Shown: positions 16,198 to 23,045 of the stretch, piece after piece
How the letters are laid out: every line of letters begins with the position of its first letter
Position numbering within the stretch: position 1 is the first letter of the stretch
Translations under genes and position numbers: made by a program
Origin: Serinicoccus chungangensis
GTDB lineage: Bacteria; Actinomycetota; Actinomycetes; Actinomycetales; Dermatophilaceae
Direction of reading: 5' to 3'
NCBI RefSeq assembly: GCF_001483745.1
Contig: NZ_LQBL01000033.1
Span: 1-51,756, forward strand
DNA: 51,756 bases
The notes under the pieces: generated by a model
The model's database searches: none
What the model was told of the DNA's origin: nothing
What the model saw: only the letters and a program-made list of their open reading frames with translations

Positions 16198-16367
16198 TGG
16201 CCGGCAGGAGCAAGGACGTCCGGCCCAAGGTGACCCTGCGCTCGACCGCGGGGACGGGCACGACCTACGTCACGGAGAAGAACCGCCGGAACAGCCCGGA
16301 CCGACTGGTCCTGCTGAAGTACGACAAGGCGGTCCGGCGCCACGTCGAGTTCAAGGAGTCGCGCTGA
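16197..16367 (+). CDS. rpmG: Ribosomal protein bL33, zinc-independent paralogue
   Basis: A 56-residue L33. The family pattern [20 protein letters not shown] and a C-terminal [13 protein letters not shown] are present, with no cysteine, so it is the zinc-free form. It overlaps the L28 stop by one base (TGATG) and is followed one base later by the S14 gene; translation is evidently coupled. Confidence 0.94.
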   Translation: MAGRSKDVRPKVTLRSTAGTGTTYVTEKNRRNSPDRLVLLKYDKAVRRHVEFKESR

Positions 16368-16368
16368 C

Positions 16369-16668
16369 ATGGCCAAGCAGAGCAAGATCGCGGCGCAGCG
16401 GCGCCGGGAGCAGGTCGTCGCGCGGTATGCCGAGCGCCGGGCCGAGCTGAAGGAGACCGTCCGCACCGGGTCACCGGCGCAGCGCGAGGCCGCCCAGCGC
16501 GAGCTGCAGCGCCAGCCCCGGGACGCGAGCCCGACGCGGCTGCGCAACCGCGACGCCGTCGACGGCCGCCCCCGCGGCTACGTCGGCAAGGTCGGCCTGT
16601 CGCGGGTCCGCTTCCGCGCCCTGGCCCACCGCGGCGAGCTGCCGGGCATCACGAAGTCCAGCTGGTAG
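16369..16668 (+). CDS. rpsN2: Ribosomal protein uS14, long zinc-independent form
   Basis: A 99-residue S14 of the long form, with no zinc-binding CxxC. The C-terminal [20 protein letters not shown] and GITKSSW are characteristic. It is the last member of the rightward operon. The set present here is L28, L33 and S14, with no S18 paralogue, which some actinobacteria add at this position. It is followed by the second copy of the 44-bp palindrome. Confidence 0.95.
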   Translation: MAKQSKIAAQRRREQVVARYAERRAELKETVRTGSPAQREAAQRELQRQPRDASPTRLRNRDAVDGRPRGYVGKVGLSRVRFRALAHRGELPGITKSSW

Positions 16669-16690
16669 GCCGCGCACCCCTCCTGGCCCC

Positions 16691-16746
16691 CACTTCTGGA
16701 CATAGGTTTCTGGGACCCGTTCCCCAGAAAGCTATGTCCAGAAGTG
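16691..16746. repeat. 44-bp near-palindromic dispersed repeat, copy 2 (inverted, extended arms)
   Basis: Arms of 24 nt at 16691-16714 and 16723-16746 contain the same 44-bp core as 621-664 in opposite orientation, extended by CACTTC/GAAGTG. The single mismatched arm position is the same as in copy 1. It lies between the S14 stop and the M3 peptidase start, where it could separate the transcripts. Confidence 0.8.
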
Positions 16747-16777
16747 TGCGTGGGTGGCCTGTGATCTGATGAGAGGT

Positions 16778-18847
16778 ATGACCAACCCCCTCCTCTCCCC
16801 GTCCACGCTGCCCTTCTCCCTCCCCGACTACGCGAACCTCACCGACGCCCACGTCCGGGAGGCGGTCGAGGTGGGGATGGCCGAGCAGCTCGAGGCGCTG
16901 CGGGCCCTGGCCGAGGACCCGGAGCCGGCGACGGTGGAGAACGTCCTGCACGCCTGGGAGACCTCCGGGGCGACGCTGGACCGCACGCTGTCGGCGTTCT
17001 GGGTCGCCAAGTCCGCGGACACCAACGACGAGCGGGACGCCATCATGGCTGAGTTCGCGCCGCGGCTGGCCGCGCACACCGACACGATCATGCTCGACGA
17101 GAGCCTCTACGCCCGCCTCACCCAGCTGGGCGACCGGGCCGACGCCGGCGAGGTCGACCTCGACGAGCAGGACGCCTTCGTGCTCACCGAGCGGCTGCGC
17201 GCCTACGAGCGCGGCGGGATCACCCTCGACGCGCCCGGCCAGGCCCGGTTGCGCGAGCTCAACGGGGAGCTGGCGACGCTGTCGACGGAGTTCGACCGGC
17301 TGCTGGTGACCGGGCGGGCGGCGGCCGCGGTGCACGTCACCGACGAGGCCGAGCTGGCCGGGCTGAGCCAGGACGCCCGGACCGGGCTGCGGGAGGCCGC
17401 CGAGGCCAAGGGGCTCGACGGGTGGCTCATCACCCTCACCAACACCACCGGGCAGCCCGTCCTCGACAGCCTGGAGCACCGCGGCCTGCGCGAGCGGGTC
17501 TTCCGCGCCTCGGTCGAGCGGGGGTTGGGCCGGGAGGGTCACGAGGCGCACGACACCCGCGACATCCTGGTCCGGATCGCCCGGCTGCGCGCCGAGCGCG
17601 CCACGCTGCTGGGCTACGAGCACCACGCGTCCTACGTGCACCAGGTCGGCTGCGCCCAGACCACCGACGCGGTCAACGACCTGCTGGGCCGGCTCGCCCC
17701 GGGAGCGGTGCAGATCGCCCAGCGGGAGGCCGACGCCCTGGCCGAGCAGCTGCATACCCTCGAGCCGGAGGCGACGCTCGAGGGCTGGGACTGGCAGTTC
17801 CTCGCCGCCCGCAGCGCCGGGGAGGGCTTCGACACCGGGCAGCTCACGCCCTACCTCGAGTTCGAGCGGGTGCTCACCGACGGCGTCTTCGCCGCGGCCA
17901 CGGCGCTCTACGGCATCACCTTCCACGAGCGGGAGGACCTCGTCGGCTACACCGAGGCCGCCCGGGTCTTCGAGGTGCGCGAGGCCGACGGCCGCCAGCT
18001 GGGCGCCGTCGCCATCGACCCCTACACCCGGCCGACCAAGAAGGGCGGGGCCTGGATGACGAGCATCGTCGACCAGTCGCACCTGCTCGGCGACCTGCCC
18101 GTGGTGACCAACACGTGCAACGTGCCGCCGCCCTCGGCCGGACAGCCCAGCCTCATGACCTGGACCAACGTGATCACGCTCTTCCACGAGTTCGGGCACG
18201 ACCTGCACGGGCTGCTCTCGGACGTGCGCTACCCCTCGCGCTCGGGCACGTCCGTGCCGCGCGACTTCGTCGAGTTCCCCAGCCAGGTCAACGAGATCTG
18301 GGCCTGGGAGCCGGCCCTCCTGCAGCGCTACGCCCGTCACCACGAGACCGGCGAGCCGATCCCGCAGGAGTGGGTCGACCAGCTCGTCGACAGCCGCACC
18401 GAGACCGGCTACCACACCATCGAGCTGCTCAAGGCGATGATCCTGGACCAGGCCTGGCACCAGACGCCGCTGACGCAGCTGCCCGAGGACGGCTCCGGTG
18501 TGGAGGCCTTCGAGCAGGCGGCCCTCGAGCGGGCCGGGGTCGCCTTCCCCCTCGTGCCGCCGCGCTACCGCAGCGCCTACTTCCACCACATCTTCGGCGG
18601 TGGGTACGCCGCCGGCTACTACTCCTACCTGTGGTCGGAGGTCATGGACGCCGACACCGTCCAGTGGTTCCGCGAGCAGGGCGACAGCGACCACCCCGGG
18701 GGTATGACGCGCGCCGCCGGTGACGTCTTCCGCCGGGAGCTGCTGGGCCGGGGAGGGTCCATCGAGGCGCTGGAGACCTACCGGCGCTTCCGCGGTCGCG
18801 ACCCCGAGGTGGGCCCGCTGCTGGAGCGGCTCGGGCTGACCGGCTGA
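16778..18847 (+). CDS. M3 family metallopeptidase (peptidyl-dipeptidase Dcp/oligopeptidase A type)
   Basis: A 689-residue thimet-oligopeptidase-family zinc peptidase. The zinc motif LFHEFGHDLHG (HEFGH at about residues 470-474) and the third-ligand region VEFPSQVNEIW are intact, followed by YRSAYFHHIFGGGYAAGYYSYLW, the substrate-closing tyrosine-rich loop of M3A enzymes. It degrades oligopeptides in the cytoplasm; no signal peptide is seen. The size fits Dcp or OpdA. The ATG at 16778 has GAGAGG upstream; a longer form would begin inside the 44-bp repeat and is unlikely. Confidence 0.93.
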   Translation: MTNPLLSPSTLPFSLPDYANLTDAHVREAVEVGMAEQLEALRALAEDPEPATVENVLHAWETSGATLDRTLSAFWVAKSADTNDERDAIMAEFAPRLAAHTDTIMLDESLYARLTQLGDRADAGEVDLDEQDAFVLTERLRAYERGGITLDAPGQARLRELNGELATLSTEFDRLLVTGRAAAAVHVTDEAELAGLSQDARTGLREAAEAKGLDGWLITLTNTTGQPVLDSLEHRGLRERVFRASVERGLGREGHEAHDTRDILVRIARLRAERATLLGYEHHASYVHQVGCAQTTDAVNDLLGRLAPGAVQIAQREADALAEQLHTLEPEATLEGWDWQFLAARSAGEGFDTGQLTPYLEFERVLTDGVFAAATALYGITFHEREDLVGYTEAARVFEVREADGRQLGAVAIDPYTRPTKKGGAWMTSIVDQSHLLGDLPVVTNTCNVPPPSAGQPSLMTWTNVITLFHEFGHDLHGLLSDVRYPSRSGTSVPRDFVEFPSQVNEIWAWEPALLQRYARHHETGEPIPQEWVDQLVDSRTETGYHTIELLKAMILDQAWHQTPLTQLPEDGSGVEAFEQAALERAGVAFPLVPPRYRSAYFHHIFGGGYAAGYYSYLWSEVMDADTVQWFREQGDSDHPGGMTRAAGDVFRRELLGRGGSIEALETYRRFRGRDPEVGPLLERLGLTG

Positions 18848-18863
18848 GCCACTCCCCGCCCCC

Positions 18864-18875
18864 CGTCCGGTGCGG
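18864..18875. repeat. Solo copy of the 22-bp repeat core
   Basis: CGTCCGGTGCGG sits 17 bp after the M3 peptidase stop and matches the core of the 22-bp arrays at 8919, 42294, 47301 and 47979. It is a single unit with no tandem copy. Chance is possible for 12 bases at this G+C, so confidence is limited. Confidence 0.4.
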
Positions 18876-18965
18876 CCGGCGGCACGCGGCGCCGGCGGGT
18901 CCCGTCGTCGACCGGCAGCGGGAGCCGGACCTTGCTACGGTGGTGGGCCACTCAGGAGGTGGCCG

Positions 18966-19202
18966 ATGAAGTCCTTCCCCCTCATTCCCTACGCCCTCGT
19001 GGGCCTCGTGGTGCTCGGCTGGTGGGTGGTGACCCAGTCGTGGGTGGCCCTCGGGGTCATGGTCGTGCTCCTCGCGGTCGCGTCCCTGCACGTCATCAAG
19101 GCCACGAGCGGACCCGGCTCCCTCGGCAGCGGCCAGGACGAGGCGGAGTCGCGCGCCCGGGCCACCTTCCCCACACCGCCGGAGCGCCCGCACGGCATCT
19201 GA
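18966..19202 (+). CDS. Small two-helix membrane protein, unknown function
   Basis: A 78-residue protein. Residues 5-45 form two hydrophobic segments (YALVGLVVLGWWVV and VALGVMVVLLAVASL) and the C-terminal 30 residues are hydrophilic. No family is recognised. The start is well supported by CAGGAGGTGG directly upstream of the ATG. It converges on the MarR gene with a three-base gap, so it is probably not part of the efflux unit. The 118-bp gap before it holds a solo 22-bp-family core and otherwise GC-rich sequence. Confidence 0.7.
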   Translation: MKSFPLIPYALVGLVVLGWWVVTQSWVALGVMVVLLAVASLHVIKATSGPGSLGSGQDEAESRARATFPTPPERPHGI

Positions 19203-19205
19203 GGC

Positions 19206-19673
19206 TCAGCCGCGCTCGGCGTCGATCTGCTCGGCGACGTTCTGCATGCGTTCGGTGAGCCGCGCCAGGTCCGCGAGCTCGGCGTCGCTGAGCCGGTCGA
19301 GGACCTGGGCCTTGGCCTGCAGGACCGGACCCTCCAGCGAGGCGAGGACCTCCTCGCCCTCCGGGGTGATCCGCAGCAGCAGCCGCCGCCGGTCGGCCGG
19401 GTCGTGCTCGCGCCGCAGCCACCCGCGCGCGACGATGCGCTCGAGGATCCCGCTCGTCGTCGGGGTGGAGACGCCCAGGTGCTCGGCCAGGGACTGACCG
19501 CTGAGATCCGGGTTGGCGCGGACCAGGACGAGCACCTGCACCTGGCGGAGGGTCAGCTCGGCGGGGACGGGCTGCGGGTCCAGCCACCGCATGGCGACGG
19601 CGTGCAGCCCGGCCTCGCTGGCGCTGATGCGACCCAGGAGCGCCGCGCGTCCCTGCTGGTCGGCCTGGTCCAT
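19206..19673 (-). CDS. MarR-family transcriptional regulator
   Basis: A 155-residue winged-helix regulator. The recognition helix region LGVSTPTTSGILERIVARGWLRRE and the wing HDPADRRRLLLRITPEG match MarR proteins, which repress efflux genes and release DNA on binding phenolic or antibiotic ligands. It is divergent from the RND transporter at 19734 with 60 bp between starts, so it most likely controls that gene and itself. The ATG at 19673 gives the standard length. Confidence 0.88.
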   Translation of the reverse strand: MDQADQQGRAALLGRISASEAGLHAVAMRWLDPQPVPAELTLRQVQVLVLVRANPDLSGQSLAEHLGVSTPTTSGILERIVARGWLRREHDPADRRRLLLRITPEGEEVLASLEGPVLQAKAQVLDRLSDAELADLARLTERMQNVAEQIDAERG

Positions 19674-19715
19674 GCGCTGCGCTCCTTCGTCGATTCGGTC
19701 GAGGGTAATGGTTCG

Positions 19716-19734
19716 CCTTAGGCTAGGCATCCTA
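19716..19734. promoter_or_regulatory. Candidate MarR operator/promoter for the RND efflux gene
   Basis: Two overlapping palindromes lie against the RND start codon: CCTTAGG at 19716-19722 and TAGGCATCCTA at 19724-19734. TAGGCT (19719-19724) may be the -10 of a near-leaderless transcript. Location between a divergent MarR/efflux pair supports an operator. Binding is inferred. Confidence 0.45.
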
Positions 19735-22700
19735 TGGCACGTCTCACCCTGTTCAGCGTCCGCAACCGGGCGCTCGTGGCGCTCGCCACCGTCTTCGGCA
19801 TCCTGGCCGGCCTCTGGTCGGCCAGCAGCCTGCCGCGGGAGCTCTTCCCCTCGCTGCAGTTCCCCGTGCTGGTCGTCGCCACCAGCACGCCCGGGTCCAG
19901 CACCTCGGTCGTCGAGGAGCAGGTCACCGAACCGGTCGAGGTCGCCGCGCAGGGGCTGAACAACGTCGTCGAGGTGTCCTCCACCAGCACCGACGGCTTC
20001 TCCTCGGTCGTCGTCGAGCTGGACTACGGCACCGACACCGGCGCCGCCCAGACCGACCTGCAGCGGGCCGTGCTGTCGCTGCCCGGCCTGCCGGACTCGG
20101 CCTCCCCGCAGATCTTCGCCGGGAACCTGGACGACTTCCCCATCATCCAGCTCGCCGCCAGCGGCGGGGAGGACGCCCGCGACCTCGTCGACCGGCTCGA
20201 GCGGGTGGTCATCCCCGACATCGAGGACATCGACGGCGTGCGCTCGGTCACCCTCTCCGGCGTGGCCGACCGCGTGGTCACCGTCGACCTCGACGAGGAG
20301 GAGGCCGCCGCGGCCGGGGTGACGCTGCAGACCGTCAGCCAGGTGCTGCAGGCCAACGGTGTCGTCCTGCCCGGCGGGTCGGTGCTCGACGGCGACACCG
20401 AGCTCCCCGTGCAGGTCGGCTCCCGGCTCACCTCCGCCGAGCAGATCGGCGCGCTGCCCATGCTCGGGCAGCAGGCGATCGCCGCCCAGCAGGCCGCGGC
20501 GCAGACCCAGGGACAGGCGCAGGAGGCGCAGGCCGCCGCCGACGAGGCGGCGCAGGCCGCCCAGGCCGCACCCGAGGACCCCGAGCTGGCCGCGGCCGCG
20601 GCGGCTGCCGCCGGCGCCGCGGAGCAGGCCACCGCCGCCGCCGAGCAGGCCGGCGACGTCGAGATCCCCCTCCTGCGCGACGTCGCGACGGTGACGCTCG
20701 AGGAGCAGGAGGCGACGGCCTACACCCGGACCAACGGGGAGCCCAGCGTCGGCCTCGCCATCACCAAGACCCCGGACGGCAACGCGGTGGAGATCTCCAG
20801 CGAGCTGGCGGCGCTGCAGGACCAGATCACCACCGACCTCGACGGCGGCGAGCTGGTGACCATCTTCGACGGCGCGCCCTTCATCGAGAAGTCCATCGAG
20901 GACCTGGCCACCGAGGGTCTCCTCGGGCTCGGCTTCGCCATCCTCGTGGTGCTGCTCTTCCTCCTCTCCGTGCGCCTGACGCTGGTCACCGCGGTGTCGA
21001 TCCCGCTGTCCCTGCTCATCGCGCTGCTGGGGCTGCAGGTGGCGGACTACAGCCTCAACATCCTCACGCTCGGGGCCCTGACCATCTCGGTCGGCCGCGT
21101 CGTCGACGACTCGATCGTCGTCATCGAGAACATCAAGCGCCACGTCGCGCGCGGCGAGGACCGGCGCACCGCCGTGGTCGAGGCGACCCGGGAGGTGGCG
21201 GGTGCCATCACCTCGGCGACCGTCGCGACGGTCGCGGTCTTCCTGCCGCTGGGCTTCGTCGGCGGCCAGGTGGGCGAGCTGTTCCGGCCCTTCGCCGTCA
21301 CCGTGACCCTGGCGATGCTGGCCTCGCTGCTCGTGGCGCTGACCATCATCCCGGTGCTCGGCTTCTGGTTCCTGGGCCGGCGCTCCGGCGCGGGCAAGCA
21401 CGAGCCGGAGTCGGCGCTCACCGAGCAGACCGGGCAGACCGACGAGCCGGACCGGATGCAGCGGGCCTACCTCCCGGTGCTGCGCAGCGCCCTCGACCGG
21501 CCATGGCTCACCGTGGGCCTCGCGGTGCTCCTGCTGGGCGGCACCGGGTATGCCGCGACCCTGCTCAAGACCGACTTCATCGGCGGCACCGGCGAGAACA
21601 CCCTGCAGGGCACCCTCACTATGCCGACCGGCACCACGCTCGACGACACCGACGCCCAGGCGGCCGAGGTGGAGGCGTGGCTCGCCGACCAGGACGAGGT
21701 CGCGACCTACCAGGTGACCGCCGGCAGCCCGGGTGGGATCGAGGCGGTCTTCCTCGGCAGCAGGGCCAACTCCGCGACCTTCGCGGTGACCCTGGACGAC
21801 GGCGTGGACGGCGAGGCCTTCGGCGAGGAGCTGACCACCTCCGTCGACCTGCCCGAGGGCGCCACCTTCACCGCGCAGGCCGGCCAGCAGGGCGGGCCCA
21901 CGACGGCCGGGCTGGAGGTGCAGGTGCAGGGCCAGGACCTCGACCAGCTCGACGCCGCGGCCCAGGACGTCGTCTCGCTCATGGAGGAGGCCGGCGCGCT
22001 GGACGTCACCAACAACCTCACCGACACCGTGCCGGCGCTGCAGGTCGAGGTGGACCGCGAGGCCGCCGCCGCGGCCGGGCTGGCCGAGGCCCAGCTGGGC
22101 CAGACGATCCAGGCCGCCACGGACGGCGCGGTCGTCGGGCAGGTGGAGATCGACGCCACCCAGGTGGACGTCGTCGTGAGCGAGGGCTCGGCCGAGGACG
22201 TGGCCGCCCTGCGCGACCTCGAGGTGGGCTCCGACCCCGACGGCGACCCGGTCGCCCTCGGCGAGGTGGCCGAGCTGCGCACGGTCGACGAGGCGGTCAG
22301 CATCACCCGGGTCGACGGGCTGCGCGCCGCCACGGTCAGCGGGCGCTCGGCGACCGACGACCTCGGCGCGCTCACCGCCGACCTGCAGCAGCGTCTCGAC
22401 GACCTGGAGACCCCGGAGGGCGTCGACGTGACGCTGGGCGGGGTGAGCTCGGACCAGCAGGACGCCTTCGCGGCCCTCGGACTGGCCCTGCTGGCGGCCA
22501 TCGCCATCGTCTACCTCGTCATGGTCGCGACCTTCAACTCACTGGTCCAGCCGCTCATCCTGCTGGTGTCGGTGCCCTTCGCGGCGACCGGCTCGATCGC
22601 GCTGCTGCTGCTCACCGACACCGCGCTGGACGTCGCCTCGATGGTGGGCCTGCTCATGCTCATCGGGATCGTCGTCACCAACGCGATCGTCCTCATCGAC

Positions 22701-23009
22701 CTGGTGAACCAGTACCGCGCCCGCGGCCTGGGCCGCACCGAGGCCGTGCTCGAGGGGGCGCGGCACCGGTTCCGGCCCATCGTCATGACCGCGCTGGCGA
22801 CCATCCTGGCGCTCACCCCGATGGCCTTCGCCGTGACCGGAGGCGGGGCGTTCATCTCCCAGCCGCTGGCCATCGTCGTCATCGGCGGCCTCATCAGCTC
22901 GACCGCGCTCACGCTGATCCTCGTGCCGGTGCTCTACGAGCTCGTCGGCCGGGGAGCGACCTGGGCGGGCGGCCTGCGGTCGCGTCGCGAGGAGCGCCGG
23001 GCCGGCTGA
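19734..23009 (+). CDS. RND-superfamily efflux permease (HAE1/AcrB-like)
   Basis: A 1091-residue 12-helix transporter with two porter loops. Family landmarks include RNRALVALATVFGILAGLWSA in helix 1, ELFPSLQFPVL, the helix 4 proton-relay region LGALTISVGRVVDDSIVVIEN with paired Asp, and a matching second half (VGLLMLIGIVVTNAIVLID). RND pumps of this type export drugs, lipids or dyes using the proton motive force. No periplasmic adaptor or outer-membrane partner is nearby, as expected for a monoderm. An Ala/Gln-rich insert of about 60 residues (about 245-305) interrupts the first porter domain and may form a coiled coil. It is divergent from a MarR regulator. Confidence 0.9.
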   Translation: MARLTLFSVRNRALVALATVFGILAGLWSASSLPRELFPSLQFPVLVVATSTPGSSTSVVEEQVTEPVEVAAQGLNNVVEVSSTSTDGFSSVVVELDYGTDTGAAQTDLQRAVLSLPGLPDSASPQIFAGNLDDFPIIQLAASGGEDARDLVDRLERVVIPDIEDIDGVRSVTLSGVADRVVTVDLDEEEAAAAGVTLQTVSQVLQANGVVLPGGSVLDGDTELPVQVGSRLTSAEQIGALPMLGQQAIAAQQAAAQTQGQAQEAQAAADEAAQAAQAAPEDPELAAAAAAAAGAAEQATAAAEQAGDVEIPLLRDVATVTLEEQEATAYTRTNGEPSVGLAITKTPDGNAVEISSELAALQDQITTDLDGGELVTIFDGAPFIEKSIEDLATEGLLGLGFAILVVLLFLLSVRLTLVTAVSIPLSLLIALLGLQVADYSLNILTLGALTISVGRVVDDSIVVIENIKRHVARGEDRRTAVVEATREVAGAITSATVATVAVFLPLGFVGGQVGELFRPFAVTVTLAMLASLLVALTIIPVLGFWFLGRRSGAGKHEPESALTEQTGQTDEPDRMQRAYLPVLRSALDRPWLTVGLAVLLLGGTGYAATLLKTDFIGGTGENTLQGTLTMPTGTTLDDTDAQAAEVEAWLADQDEVATYQVTAGSPGGIEAVFLGSRANSATFAVTLDDGVDGEAFGEELTTSVDLPEGATFTAQAGQQGGPTTAGLEVQVQGQDLDQLDAAAQDVVSLMEEAGALDVTNNLTDTVPALQVEVDREAAAAAGLAEAQLGQTIQAATDGAVVGQVEIDATQVDVVVSEGSAEDVAALRDLEVGSDPDGDPVALGEVAELRTVDEAVSITRVDGLRAATVSGRSATDDLGALTADLQQRLDDLETPEGVDVTLGGVSSDQQDAFAALGLALLAAIAIVYLVMVATFNSLVQPLILLVSVPFAATGSIALLLLTDTALDVASMVGLLMLIGIVVTNAIVLIDLVNQYRARGLGRTEAVLEGARHRFRPIVMTALATILALTPMAFAVTGGGAFISQPLAIVVIGGLISSTALTLILVPVLYELVGRGATWAGGLRSRREERRAG

Positions 23010-23045
23010 GCGACGCGACGCCGCGCCCACGACGGCGCCGTCGGC

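Noticed and set aside
19708-19726. A DtxR/IdeR iron box upstream of the RND gene
   Set aside because: It shares GGTTCGCCTT with the true iron box at 43282 but the second half does not match the consensus.
19206-21401. A 731-codon minus-strand frame containing the MarR gene
   Set aside because: The upstream part is antisense to the RND transporter and the MarR protein has its own ATG at 19673.
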